A stretch of 64,000 bases of DNA from Alcaligenaceae bacterium (GTDB lineage Bacteria; Pseudomonadota; Gammaproteobacteria; Burkholderiales; Burkholderiaceae_B): NCBI GenBank assembly GCA_029265795.1, contig JAJUGV010000005.1, forward strand, positions 1 through 64,000. Reading direction: 5' to 3'. Below are positions 38,012 through 47,655 of this stretch, piece by piece. Position 1 is the stretch's first letter. Each line of letters begins with the position of its first letter. The notes beneath the pieces are model-generated. The model had not been told where the DNA came from. It saw nothing but the letters and a program-made list of their open reading frames with translations, and made no database searches. Both the position numbers and the translations under genes were made by a program.

Positions 38012-38907
38012 ACAGTATTGAGTTACTGTATTTGCCGTTCGTGGAATTCGGTTTCATGCGTCGCGCACTGGTCGGCGCAGTCGCCCTCGCGTTGGCTGCT
38101 GGGCCACTTGGCGTATTTCTGATTCTGCGGCGTATGAGCCTCATGGGCGATGCGATGGCGCACGCCATACTGCCCGGCGTAGCCGTAGGCTTTTTGACCG
38201 CCGGGCTTTCCCTTACCGCTATGACCATCGGGGGCATGATCACCGGAGTGATCGTGGCCTTGCTGGCCGCTGCGGTAGCGCGTCTCACACCACAGCGTGA
38301 AGATGCCAGTTTTGCGGCGTTCTACCTGGTGTCACTCGGCGTGGGAGTGCTTTTGATTTCACTGCGCGGCAGTAATATGGAGCTATTGCATGTGCTGTTT
38401 GGGACAGTGCTTGGAATGAGCGATGCCGCCCTGCTATTAGTGGCTGCCACTTCCAGTATTACCTTGCTGGTGTTAGCCCTTATCTTCCGGCCGCTGGTGC
38501 TTGAGTGCATGGACCCTTTGTTTCTGCGCAGCGAAAGCCGCATGGGGCCGGTGGTTCACGTCGTCTTTCTGCTATTGCTCGTCATGACCTTGGTGGCCGG
38601 ATTTCAGGTCTTGGGCACACTCATGGTAGTAGGCATCATGATGCTCCCAGCGGCGGCGGCGCGCTTTTGGGCCGTGACCGCAATCGGCCAAATGGCGTTA
38701 GCTGCATTGGTGGGGGCTTTTGCCTCGTTCTCCGGTCTATTGCTTTCGTACTACGCCAATCTGCCTGCTTCTCCGGCGATCATATTGGCTGCAGGAATTG
38801 TATATTTTCTTTCTGTGACCTTTGGTAGGCAGGGGGGCTTGTGGCAGGTAGCCAAGCAGGCTCGTGCCCGTAGCCTGCGGCTTTCCCGAATCCCGGAGCG
38901 AAACTGA
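38008..38907 (+). CDS. znuB: Zinc ABC transporter permease
   Basis: ABC-3 permease (FMRRALVGAVALALAAGPLGVFLILRRMSLMGDAMAHAILPGVAVGFL); GTG start overlaps znuC stop. Confidence 0.92.
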   Translation: MNSIELLYLPFVEFGFMRRALVGAVALALAAGPLGVFLILRRMSLMGDAMAHAILPGVAVGFLTAGLSLTAMTIGGMITGVIVALLAAAVARLTPQREDASFAAFYLVSLGVGVLLISLRGSNMELLHVLFGTVLGMSDAALLLVAATSSITLLVLALIFRPLVLECMDPLFLRSESRMGPVVHVVFLLLLVMTLVAGFQVLGTLMVVGIMMLPAAAARFWAVTAIGQMALAALVGAFASFSGLLLSYYANLPASPAIILAAGIVYFLSVTFGRQGGLWQVAKQARARSLRLSRIPERN

Positions 38908-39917
38908 TGCCTTATCACAAGTTCTATACATCGTTCCCGCATCGCGCCCGGCGCAGGCGATTGCTGGGCATGGCTGGTGGTGCATTGGTGTTGGGTGCGT
39001 GGTCTGCAAGGGCAGTCTCACGCGATCCGCTGCCCGTGGTGGCCAGCTTTTCTATTCTGGGCGACATGGTGCGCGAGATCGGTGGAGAGCGAGTGACGGT
39101 GACCACCATAGTGGGGCGCAACAGCGACGTCCACAGCTTTGAACCCACGCCCGGGGACGCCAAGGCTTTGCAGCAGGCAAAGGCGCTGGTTTTGAACGGC
39201 CTGGGCTTTGAAGCCTGGCTGCCGCGATTGGTGGAGGCCTCCGGCTTCAATGGCGTGAGCGTGACCGCCAGCGAGGGCGTGGTGGTGCGCCAATTGAATC
39301 CCGAAACCGGCGAGGCGACGCACACTGAATCCAAGCATGCCGAAGCCGGGCATGGCGATCACGATCACACGCATGGCGATGTGGATCCCCACGCATGGCA
39401 GGATTTAGCCAACGGCATGCTGTACGCACGTAACATTGCAGCCGGGCTGGCGCGTGCCGACCCTCGGAATGCCAGTTATTACGAAAGTCGGGCGTCAGGG
39501 TATATCGCAAGAATGAAAGCGCTGGACAACGAAGTGCGCTCGGCCCTTGCCGCGATTCCTCCCGAACATCGGAGGGTGATTTCCTCGCACGACGCTTTCG
39601 GTTACTTCGGGGATGCCTACGGTATCGAGTTCATTCCAGTGGCGGGGCTGTCGAGTCAGGCGGAGCCCTCGGCACGCGATGTGGCGCGCATCATTCAACT
39701 GGCCCGCGAAAAACGCGTCAGCGGGGTGTTCATCGAAAACATGAGCAATCCGGCCTTGGCGCAGCAGGTGGCGCGGGAAAGCGATGTGCTCATGGGCGGC
39801 ACTCTTTATTCCGATGCTCTGGGGCCGGCAGATCAGCCGGCTTCTACGTATCTGGGGATGGTGAGCTGGAATGCAGGCCGGCTGGTTTATGTGCTTAAGC
39901 AGAGCGCACAAAAATAA
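38907..39917 (+). CDS. znuA: Zinc ABC transporter substrate-binding protein
   Basis: VVASFSILGDMVREIGGERVTVTTIVGRNSDVHSFEPTPGDAKAL; His-rich loop HAEAGHGDHDHTHGDVDPHAWQD. Confidence 0.94.
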   Translation: MPYHKFYTSFPHRARRRRLLGMAGGALVLGAWSARAVSRDPLPVVASFSILGDMVREIGGERVTVTTIVGRNSDVHSFEPTPGDAKALQQAKALVLNGLGFEAWLPRLVEASGFNGVSVTASEGVVVRQLNPETGEATHTESKHAEAGHGDHDHTHGDVDPHAWQDLANGMLYARNIAAGLARADPRNASYYESRASGYIARMKALDNEVRSALAAIPPEHRRVISSHDAFGYFGDAYGIEFIPVAGLSSQAEPSARDVARIIQLAREKRVSGVFIENMSNPALAQQVARESDVLMGGTLYSDALGPADQPASTYLGMVSWNAGRLVYVLKQSAQK

Positions 39918-39929
39918 GCGCCGCAGGCG

Positions 39930-40892
39930 TTATGCCGGGTCTTTCTTGCGCCCCGCGCGGGGGTGAGCCTGGTCGTAGGCTTGTGCCAGGTGCTGGAAAT
40001 CCAGGCGGGTATAGATCTGTGTAGTCGAAATATTAGCGTGGCCTAGTAACTCCTGGACGGCGCGCAGGTCTTGTGCCGATTGCAGAAGATGGCTGGCAAA
40101 ACTGTGCCGAAGGCTGTGTGGATGCACATGCACAGGAAGCCCAGCACGCCTGGCCAGTCCGGCCAACTGTTTCTGAACCACACGGGGCGAGATGCGGCCG
40201 CCTCTTACACCAAGGAATAGGGCGGCGTCGGAATCGGCATCGATGACAGGTCGGCGCTCCAGCTGCGGACGCATCTGCAACCATTGCTGCAAGGCTTCTA
40301 TCGCCTTGCGGCCTAAAGGCACGCTGCGCGATTTTCCTCCCTTGCCCCGGACGATTGCTTCGCCGGCTTCCAGGTCGATCCAACTATGTGACTCATACCC
40401 GGGTTGACGCCGATGCTGTATATCCAAACCTACCAGTTCCCCCAAACGCAGACCGCTTGAATACAGTACCTCGAACATAGCCTGATCGCGCCACTCCACT
40501 GCGCTTGTGGGCGAAGGGAGCCCGCTACGCTCAAGAAGCGACTGCGTCTGGTCGACCGATAGTGCTTTGGGCAGAGGCCGGGTTGCTTTAGGCGCCCGTA
40601 CCCCGACGACAGGGTTTCCCGGCAGGCCCGCCCGAGGTGCCCACCATGCATAAAAGCCGCGCCAAGCCGAAAGCATGCGCGCCAGACTACGCGGGTGATG
40701 ACCGGCTGCGTGCAGGCGTGCTACGGCCTGCCGTATATGGATTTCGGAGACCCGTTCAAGCGGAACGTCGCGGGCGTACTCGCAAAGTAGTTGCAGATCG
40801 CGCCGGTACCCCGCCAGCGTGTGCACGGAGTAGCGTCGCTGGCCGCCCAGGAGCTGCAGCCACTCGACCATTGGCGCCGGCAGCGTAACCAC
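39930..40892 (-). CDS. xerC: Tyrosine recombinase XerC
   Basis: Phage_int_SAM_1 N-terminus; LYSSGLRLGELVGLD, HPHSLRHSFASHLLQSAQDLRAVQELLGHANISTTQIYTRLD. Confidence 0.95.
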   Translation of the reverse strand: MVTLPAPMVEWLQLLGGQRRYSVHTLAGYRRDLQLLCEYARDVPLERVSEIHIRQAVARLHAAGHHPRSLARMLSAWRGFYAWWAPRAGLPGNPVVGVRAPKATRPLPKALSVDQTQSLLERSGLPSPTSAVEWRDQAMFEVLYSSGLRLGELVGLDIQHRRQPGYESHSWIDLEAGEAIVRGKGGKSRSVPLGRKAIEALQQWLQMRPQLERRPVIDADSDAALFLGVRGGRISPRVVQKQLAGLARRAGLPVHVHPHSLRHSFASHLLQSAQDLRAVQELLGHANISTTQIYTRLDFQHLAQAYDQAHPRAGRKKDPA

Positions 40893-40900
40893 GATGCGGC

Positions 40901-41578
40901 TCAGGCGAGGTCGGCTACGGACACATCCGGCAGGCGCTGTAAAGACGCAGAGGCAAGCCGGCCTATTGTGGCAAGGTAGTCGGTGCCCATATCGCTGGTG
41001 AAACGCCCCGGGTCTTCAGAGCCGAGCACGAGCATGCCAAAGGCGTTGATACCACCATCGGGCCGCAGCGCTATGCAGGCTAGGGATTGAGCAGACTCGT
41101 CCAGCCATTCGGCGGCCGGGCTGCCTTGCGCCGGACCACAATACGGATTCACCAGCGAACCTGCGTAGTTTTTCAGGGCATCGCCGACTTCCTGTACGTA
41201 GGGGCTCGGGCCTTCCTTGTCCCACACCCGGAGAATGACCGTCGGCAACTCGAAGATGCCCTGCAGGCGGTCGACAATCAAAGCCGGTATTTCCTGCGCG
41301 TCGTCTTGTGCCAGCATGTCGCAACACCATTGCATAAGCTGCTGGCTAATACGCTCGTTACCGCTGGCGTTATGCAATAGCGTGGCGAGCTTCCATTCCA
41401 GCTCCTTGCAGCGATTGCGCAAGGTCAGTATCTGCCGTTCACCCAAAGAGATGGCGCGAGCTTCGTGCGGATGAGGCACGCGAAGATCGGCGAAGATTTG
41501 CGCGTGTTCCTGGAAAAATTGCGGATTCGTTTGCAGGAAGAGGGCGACGTCCTCGGGTGTAGGCGTCTGGCGGGTCAT
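40901..41578 (-). CDS. DUF484 family protein
   Basis: DVALFLQTNPQFFQEHAQIFADLRVPHPHEARAISLGERQILTLRNR; between xerC and dapF. Confidence 0.93.
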   Translation of the reverse strand: MTRQTPTPEDVALFLQTNPQFFQEHAQIFADLRVPHPHEARAISLGERQILTLRNRCKELEWKLATLLHNASGNERISQQLMQWCCDMLAQDDAQEIPALIVDRLQGIFELPTVILRVWDKEGPSPYVQEVGDALKNYAGSLVNPYCGPAQGSPAAEWLDESAQSLACIALRPDGGINAFGMLVLGSEDPGRFTSDMGTDYLATIGRLASASLQRLPDVSVADLA

Positions 41579-41608
41579 GAGTCGGGGTCCTCGAGATAGG
41601 TGGATCGT

Positions 41609-42493
41609 TCAGGCGGGCCTGCGCGCTTCATATTGTTCGACAAGAGCATCGATATCGACGCTACCTTGAAAAACGGTGGTGGCGGGGCCGCTCATGCGCA
41701 GGTTTCCGTTCTGCCAGGCGATTTGGAGTATGCCCCCCCGAGTATGGACGTGTACAGGCGAAGCAAGTCGCCCACGACGGATGCCGGCCACGGCGGCCGC
41801 ACAGGCGCCGGTGCCACATGCTAGCGTTTCACCCGCACCGCGCTCGTACACGCGCAGGCTGATAGTGTGCCGATCGAGTACATGCATGAAGCCAACATTG
41901 ACCCGGTCGGCGAAACGTTCATGAGATTCAATGAAGGGACCTGTCTGGTGGACGGCTGCAGCGTCAAGATCGTCGACTTCCAGCGCGGCATGCGGGTTGG
42001 AAATGCTCACCAGGGATAAACGGGCTGTACCGCCATCGGGTAGCGGCAGGTGCCACAACGTATCGGCCCCGCACGTAGAAGATTCCAGGCCGGCGGCATC
42101 GAAACCGACCGCCTCCGGGCCGTGGCGGGTCTGGCCCATATCAACTTCCACTAAGCCTGATTCGGACTCATGCAAGGTGATAAGACCCGTGGCGATTTCC
42201 GCGCGCAGCGGGTTGCGTCGTGACAGGCCCTGTTGGTGGACGAAGCGCACGAAGCAGCGCGCGCCGTTACCGCAGTGTTCGACCTCACCGCCATCGGCGT
42301 TGAAGATGCGGTAGCGGAAGTCCGCCTCGGGATGTGACGGCGCCTCGACCAGCAGAATTTGGTCGGCACCGATGCCGAAGTGGCGGTCTGCCAGCGCTCG
42401 GGCACGCTCAGGCGTCATGTCGATGGCCTGGCTCATGCCATCGAGCACGACGAAGTCGTTGCCGGCGCCCTGCATTTTTGTGAAGGTCCACAT
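41609..42493 (-). CDS. dapF: Diaminopimelate epimerase
   Basis: FTKMQGAGNDFVVLDG, NADGGEVEHCGNGARCFVRF, YERGAGETLACGTGACAAAVAG. Confidence 0.96.
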   Translation of the reverse strand: MWTFTKMQGAGNDFVVLDGMSQAIDMTPERARALADRHFGIGADQILLVEAPSHPEADFRYRIFNADGGEVEHCGNGARCFVRFVHQQGLSRRNPLRAEIATGLITLHESESGLVEVDMGQTRHGPEAVGFDAAGLESSTCGADTLWHLPLPDGGTARLSLVSISNPHAALEVDDLDAAAVHQTGPFIESHERFADRVNVGFMHVLDRHTISLRVYERGAGETLACGTGACAAAVAGIRRGRLASPVHVHTRGGILQIAWQNGNLRMSGPATTVFQGSVDIDALVEQYEARRPA

Positions 42494-42531
42494 CATGCAT
42501 TGCATTATACGGAGCTGCAGGGCGGCGCGAC

Positions 42532-43422
42532 TCAGTAAAAACGTGCCTCTCCGTCAGGGCGGGTTTTGTAACGGCGGTGCACCCAGTAATACTGGGCGGG
42601 CTCTGGACGGACCCAATCTTCAATGAGACGGTTGATGCGCGCGGTAGCTTCTTCCAGGCTTTCCTCACCGGGGAAATCCTGCAGCGGGGGCATTACAGTG
42701 ACATGGTATCGACCCGTGTCGGCGTCCAAGCGGCTCATGATGGGCACCACGGCAGCGTCGAAATTGCGGGCTATCTGAGCAGTGGTCAGTAGCGTTGCAG
42801 CCGGCACATCGAAGAAGGGGACGAATGCCGCGCCGGCCAGCCCCCAGTCCATGTCGGGCAGGTAGTAAATCGGTACGCCGTTGCGCAGCTGGCGTATCAG
42901 GCCGCGCACACCGTCATGCCGGCTAATCAAATGCACGGTGTTGAAGCGGCCTCGGCCTTCGCGAACCAGTTGATCCACGGTGGGGTCACTCTGGCGGGTG
43001 TACATGGTGGCGGATTCTTTCAGGAACAGGGTGAGACGTGTCGCAGAAGCATCCAGGCCGACGAAATGAGGTGCGAGCATGATGATGCGGCGCTTAGAGG
43101 CCAATAGCGACTCAAGATGTTCCAACCCTTCTATGGGGACGGTGTCATAAATTTCGTCGGTAGCACCGAACCACAACAGACCGCGGTCTATCACCGACTG
43201 CGCAAGCAGATGAAAATGCTCGCGCAGCCACGTTTCACGTTGGACAGCTGTCGCATGAGGAAATGCGACCGACAGATTGGTGCGCACGATATGCGCACGT
43301 GAACGCATTACGCGCGGCGCGAGCCAGCCCAGGGTCCGGGCCCAGCGGCGGCGGGCGCGAAAGCTGCTGCGGCCGAAATACGAAAACAGCCCGCGCAGCA
43401 ATGAAATTTTTTTGAAACTCAT
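42532..43422 (-). CDS. Lysophospholipid/lipid A acyltransferase (LpxL/HtrB family)
   Basis: TNLSVAFPHATAVQRETWLREHF, MLAPHFVGLDASA; YYWVHRRYKTRP C-terminus. Confidence 0.92.
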   Translation of the reverse strand: MSFKKISLLRGLFSYFGRSSFRARRRWARTLGWLAPRVMRSRAHIVRTNLSVAFPHATAVQRETWLREHFHLLAQSVIDRGLLWFGATDEIYDTVPIEGLEHLESLLASKRRIIMLAPHFVGLDASATRLTLFLKESATMYTRQSDPTVDQLVREGRGRFNTVHLISRHDGVRGLIRQLRNGVPIYYLPDMDWGLAGAAFVPFFDVPAATLLTTAQIARNFDAAVVPIMSRLDADTGRYHVTVMPPLQDFPGEESLEEATARINRLIEDWVRPEPAQYYWVHRRYKTRPDGEARFY

Positions 43423-44294
43423 GGGGAAGTGGTGTCCGGTAGCGGGGGCGCGTCGGACGGAATCTTGTAGCGGTTATAACTCCACAAATACTGCTCGGGG
43501 AAACGCTGTATCAGTGTTTCCATGCTGGAGTTGATCAGGCATGCGAGTGCTTCCGGGTCAGAAGGCAGGGGCTCGGGCAAGCGCAGATAGTGCATGCGCC
43601 AGCCTTTACCTCGCGGCAGGCGCTCACCCGCCAGTAGAATCACAGCTACGCCTGTTTGGCGGGCCAGTTTGCCCGCCAATGTCATGGTAAGAGCAGGGCG
43701 ACCGAAAAAGGGCGCCCACACACCGTCACCACTTCCCGGTACCTGGTCGGGCAGCATACCCACCGACTCACCCCGTTTGAGTGCGCGTACGAACTGTCTC
43801 ACCCCTTGCATCGTGGCCGGCACGGCCTTGAGGCCCGGGATATTGCGGGCCTGTTCCATAGCGGGTTCCAAAGCTGCGTAGCGGGGAGGGCGGTACATGA
43901 CGGTGAGCGGGCCGTACCTCACCATACAGCGCGCTGTGATTTCAAAGCACCCCAGGTGCGGAGTGAGGTAAAGAACCCCGCGCCCTTCGGCGTGCGCTTC
44001 TTTGACTATATGGTCTTCGTCGTTGATGACGCGCTTCAGGCATTCTTCAGTCTGCAGCCAGACTTTAGGGGTTTCGAGGATCATCGCGCCGGCTTCTGCT
44101 GCTGCACGCCGCGCGAAGGCAGGGTCGGTGTATCCCGCCTGCAGCGAGTTGGCGCGCAAGCGATTGCGGTAGCGGCCCGGTACGGCGTAGACGCAGCGGC
44201 CCAGAAACCGCCCCAAGCCGTGTAGCACCGGAAGTGGCAGCTTTGCCAGCACCCGGACCAGCATCAACACCATATGTGCGAGACCTTGTTGCAT
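43419..44294 (-). CDS. Lysophospholipid/lipid A acyltransferase (LpxL/HtrB family)
   Basis: GVLYLTPHLGCFEITARC, MLPDQVPGSGDGVWAPFFGRPA, YLWSYNRYK. Confidence 0.92.
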   Translation of the reverse strand: MQQGLAHMVLMLVRVLAKLPLPVLHGLGRFLGRCVYAVPGRYRNRLRANSLQAGYTDPAFARRAAAEAGAMILETPKVWLQTEECLKRVINDEDHIVKEAHAEGRGVLYLTPHLGCFEITARCMVRYGPLTVMYRPPRYAALEPAMEQARNIPGLKAVPATMQGVRQFVRALKRGESVGMLPDQVPGSGDGVWAPFFGRPALTMTLAGKLARQTGVAVILLAGERLPRGKGWRMHYLRLPEPLPSDPEALACLINSSMETLIQRFPEQYLWSYNRYKIPSDAPPLPDTTSP

Positions 44295-44339
44295 GTAATG
44301 AGTGGGAGAAATACGGTATTTTCGCTTAAAATGCCGTCT

Positions 44340-44408
44340 ATCGCTGAGTTAACCGACAACTTGCGGAGCGATGGCACCCGTTTAGGGTGCGAAACAAACC
44401 GCTAAAGC
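44340..44408 (+). ncRNA. SAM-II (SAM-alpha)-type riboswitch upstream of metK, with an additional hairpin
   Basis: ATCGCT-GAGTTAACCGACAACTTGCGG-AGCGAT (P1 and loop) and GAAACAAACCGCTAAAG, matching the SAM-II pattern CGCUGAUUUAACCG...GCUAAA; pseudoknot GCGG (44363-44366) with CCGC (44399-44402). Confidence 0.85.
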
Positions 44409-44506
44409 GTCGCGCCCAGAATACCTGCACGCCGGGTTGGAGGTGCAACGCAACCGACCAACCGGTGCCCGCATGATCGTGGCGCCACTCTGCAGGAATA
44501 AGCTCT

Positions 44507-45673
44507 GTGGCAAAGAACAGTGATTTTCTCTTTACTTCCGAATCGGTCTCAGAAGGCCATCCCGACAAGGTGGCCGACCAAATCTCCGACGCGGTCCTTG
44601 ACGCCATTTTCACCCAAGACCCCAATGCCCGTGTAGCGGCCGAAACGCTGTGCAATACAGGGCTGGTGGTAATGGCCGGCGAAATCACCACGACGGCCAA
44701 TGTTGATTACATCCAAGTTGCGCGCGATACGCTGAAGGGTATCGGCTACGACAACAGCGATTTCGGTATCGATTACAAAGGTTGTGCCGTACTGGTGGCT
44801 TACGATAAGCAATCGCCCGATATCGCTAGGGGGGTCGATCGTAGCCCAGAAGACCTGCTTAACCAAGGCGCAGGCGATCAAGGCTTAATGTTCGGCTATG
44901 CTTGTGACGAAACGCCCGACCTGATGCCGGCCCCCATCTGGTATGCGCACCGGCTGGTGCAGCGCCAGAGCGAGCTGCGTAAAGACGGCAGGCTGCCCTG
45001 GCTGAGGCCCGACGCCAAATCGCAGGTAACGTTCCGTTATGTCGACGGTCGCCCGGTCGAAGTCGACACCGTAGTATTTTCGACCCAGCACGCGCCCGAA
45101 ATTTCGCAGGACGATATCCGCGAAGCCGTTGTTGAGCACATCATTAAGCCGATTATTCCCGAAGGCCTGCGTACCGATAAAACACGCTTTCTGGTGAACC
45201 CCACCGGCGTATTCGTCATCGGCGGTCCGCAAGGTGATTGCGGCCTGACAGGGCGCAAGATCATTGTCGATACTTACGGCGGCGCCTGCCCCCATGGAGG
45301 GGGCGCGTTCTCGGGCAAGGATCCCTCAAAGGTCGACCGCTCCGCCGCCTACGCCGCCCGCTACGTTGCAAAAAACGTGGTGGCGGCCGGCCTGGCACGT
45401 CAGTGCCAGGTACAGCTGAGCTACGCCATTGGTGTGGCCGAACCTATCAACATCACCATTTATACGGAAGGCACCGGCGTGATTCCAGACGAGCAGATCG
45501 CCCGCCTGGTGCGCGAGAACTTCGACCTGCGTCCACGCGGCATCATCGAGATGCTCGACCTGTTGCGCCCGATTTATTCCAAGACTGCGGCCTATGGCCA
45601 TTTTGGCCGAGCTGAACCGGAATTTAGCTGGGAGGCCGTGGATAAAGTGCAGGTGCTGAAGCAGGCGGCCTAA
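44507..45673 (+). CDS. metK: S-adenosylmethionine synthase
   Basis: [55 protein letters not shown] start. Confidence 0.97.
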   Translation: MAKNSDFLFTSESVSEGHPDKVADQISDAVLDAIFTQDPNARVAAETLCNTGLVVMAGEITTTANVDYIQVARDTLKGIGYDNSDFGIDYKGCAVLVAYDKQSPDIARGVDRSPEDLLNQGAGDQGLMFGYACDETPDLMPAPIWYAHRLVQRQSELRKDGRLPWLRPDAKSQVTFRYVDGRPVEVDTVVFSTQHAPEISQDDIREAVVEHIIKPIIPEGLRTDKTRFLVNPTGVFVIGGPQGDCGLTGRKIIVDTYGGACPHGGGAFSGKDPSKVDRSAAYAARYVAKNVVAAGLARQCQVQLSYAIGVAEPINITIYTEGTGVIPDEQIARLVRENFDLRPRGIIEMLDLLRPIYSKTAAYGHFGRAEPEFSWEAVDKVQVLKQAA

Positions 45674-45693
45674 TCTTTTAAAAACGTGCTCAT

Positions 45694-45719
45694 CACCCCG
45701 GTGCTCTCGCGCCGGGGTG
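45694..45719 (+). repeat. Hairpin downstream of metK (CACCCCGG-N10-CCGGGGTG)
   Basis: Perfect 8-bp stem; no downstream T-run, so terminator status uncertain. Confidence 0.5.
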
Positions 45720-45735
45720 AAACTAAGCTAAAATA

Positions 45736-45813
45736 GAAGACCCCCGAGGGGCGCTGCAACGGTGGCAACACCGCTAGGCTCGGGGTCTTCCAACAGTTTC
45801 AACGGCGCTCATC
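45736..45813 (+). ncRNA. S-adenosylhomocysteine (SAH) riboswitch upstream of ahcY
   Basis: GAAGACCCCCGAGGGGCGCTGCAACGG...CCGCTAGGCTCGGGGTCTTC...AACGGCGCTCATCC matches the SAH riboswitch core (CCGAGGnGCGCUGCaaCn...AGGCUCGG...AACGGCGCUCA). Confidence 0.93.
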
Positions 45814-45840
45814 CTTACCCGTATCCGGGGAAGATGAGCG
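45806..45840 (+). promoter_or_regulatory. Alternative hairpin overlapping the SAH riboswitch pseudoknot strand (putative expression platform)
   Basis: CGCTCATC (45806-45813) pairs perfectly with GATGAGCG (45833-45840), inner CCCG/CGGG stem. Confidence 0.65.
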
Positions 45841-45889
45841 AACCACACACTTCTTCCCTCGGCACGGGTTCTATTGGGGCTTTCATACC

Positions 45890-47308
45890 ATGAACTCTGT
45901 TGCTGACACCGCTTTTTCCGATTACAAGATTGCCGATATCTCGCTGGCCGAATGGGGCCGTCGCGAAATCGCCATTGCCGAAACCGAAATGCCCGGCTTG
46001 ATGGCCGTGCGCGAGGAATACGCCGGCAGCCAGCCGCTTAAGGGCGCCCGCATTGCGGGAAGCCTGCACATGACTATCCAGACTGCCGTGCTCATCGAGA
46101 CACTCAAGGCGCTGGGGGCGGAAGTCCGCTGGGCATCGTGCAATATCTTCTCCACTCAAGATCACGCTGCTGCTGCAATTGCTGCAGGCGGGACGCCGGT
46201 CTTCGCCATCAAGGGCGAAACGCTGGAAGACTACTGGCAATACACTCACGAAATCTTTAACTGGCCCGGCGAAGAGCAGGCCAACATGATCCTGGACGAC
46301 GGTGGCGACGCCACACTGCTGCTGCATCTGGGCGCGCGTGCCGAGAAAGACTTGTCCGTGCTCGACAATCCGGGCAGCGAAGAAGAGCGCGTGCTGTTTG
46401 CGTCAATCCGCGATCGGCTCGCGGCCTCGCCCGATTGGTATTCCACCCGCCTGGCGCAGATTCGCGGGGTGACGGAAGAAACCACGACCGGGGTGAACCG
46501 CCTCTACCAGATGTCCAAGAAGGGCGAACTGGCTTTCCCGGCCATTAATGTGAACGATTCGGTCACTAAGTCTAAGTTCGACAACCTGTATGGCTGCCGC
46601 GAATCGCTGGTTGACGGTATCAAGCGTGCCACCGACGTCATGGTGGCCGGCAAAATCGCCGTGGTGATCGGCTTTGGTGATGTGGGCAAGGGTTGCGCCC
46701 AGGCATTGGCCGCACTGCGCGCCCAGGTTTGGGTCACTGAAATCGACCCCATTTGCGCCCTGCAAGCCGCCATGGAGGGCTACCGCGTCGTCACCATGGA
46801 AGAGGCGGCAGACAAGGCCGACATCTTCGTGACGGCCACGGGCAACTACCATGTGATTACGCGTGAGCACATGGAGCGCATGAAGGATCAGGCCATTGTC
46901 TGCAACATTGGTCACTTCGACAACGAAATCGACGTCGCCAGCCTGGAAGAGCTGCAGTGGGAGGAGATCAAGCCGCAGGTGGACCACGTGATTTTCCCGA
47001 ACGGTAAGCGCATCATTCTGCTGGCCAAGGGGCGTCTTGTGAACCTGGGTTGCGCGACCGGCCACCCCTCCTTTGTGATGTCGGCATCCTTCACCAACCA
47101 GACTATCGCGCAAATCGAGCTTTTCACTCGTGGCGAGCATTACAAACAAGGTCAGGTTTACGTGCTGCCGAAGCATCTCGATGAGAAGGTCGCAAGCCTG
47201 CATCTGAAGAAACTGGGTGCGCAGTTGACCCGTCTGAGCCCCGAGCAGGCAGACTACATCGGCGTGCCGCTCGACGGTCCTTACAAGCCCGATCACTACC
47301 GTTACTGA
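45890..47308 (+). CDS. ahcY: Adenosylhomocysteinase
   Basis: [61 protein letters not shown]-terminus. Confidence 0.97.
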   Translation: MNSVADTAFSDYKIADISLAEWGRREIAIAETEMPGLMAVREEYAGSQPLKGARIAGSLHMTIQTAVLIETLKALGAEVRWASCNIFSTQDHAAAAIAAGGTPVFAIKGETLEDYWQYTHEIFNWPGEEQANMILDDGGDATLLLHLGARAEKDLSVLDNPGSEEERVLFASIRDRLAASPDWYSTRLAQIRGVTEETTTGVNRLYQMSKKGELAFPAINVNDSVTKSKFDNLYGCRESLVDGIKRATDVMVAGKIAVVIGFGDVGKGCAQALAALRAQVWVTEIDPICALQAAMEGYRVVTMEEAADKADIFVTATGNYHVITREHMERMKDQAIVCNIGHFDNEIDVASLEELQWEEIKPQVDHVIFPNGKRIILLAKGRLVNLGCATGHPSFVMSASFTNQTIAQIELFTRGEHYKQGQVYVLPKHLDEKVASLHLKKLGAQLTRLSPEQADYIGVPLDGPYKPDHYRY

Positions 47309-47316
47309 GGCCGCTC

Positions 47317-47655
47317 ATGACGCTATTACTCGTCTGGATACTCAATGCAGTCGCCCTGCTGATCGTGGCGTATCTGCTGCCCGGCATCAACGTCGCTTCG
47401 TTCGGCGCGGCTCTCATCGCCGCGCTGGTGCTGGGCTTGCTGAATACCCTCGTCAAGCCGGTGCTGGTGCTGCTAACGCTGCCCATCACAATTGTGAGTC
47501 TGGGCCTGTTCCTGCTGGTGCTGAATGCCCTGGTCTTCTGGTTTGCCGGCTCCATCCTAAAGGGTTTTCACGTAAACGGTTTCTGGTGGGCGCTGTTGGG
47601 CGCTCTGGTGTATAGCCTGATTTCAGGTCTGCTTTCGAGGTTATTGGTGCAATGA
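47317..47655 (+). CDS. Phage holin family (DUF/4-TM) membrane protein
   Basis: Four hydrophobic segments, ALVLGLLNTLVKPVLVLLTLPITIVSLGLFLLVLNALVFW motif typical of this family. Confidence 0.88.
   Translation: MTLLLVWILNAVALLIVAYLLPGINVASFGAALIAALVLGLLNTLVKPVLVLLTLPITIVSLGLFLLVLNALVFWFAGSILKGFHVNGFWWALLGALVYSLISGLLSRLLVQ

Noticed and set aside
39930-40892. Tyrosine recombinase as possible integrative-element marker
   Set aside because: It sits next to DUF484 and dapF, the standard chromosomal xerC context; no att repeats or cargo genes.
45694-45719. metK downstream hairpin as an intrinsic terminator
   Set aside because: Perfect stem but no T-run follows on the + strand; kept only as a hairpin.
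47317-47655. Holin-family protein as evidence of prophage
   Set aside because: No other phage genes; embedded in the ahcY-metF operon with tight spacing.
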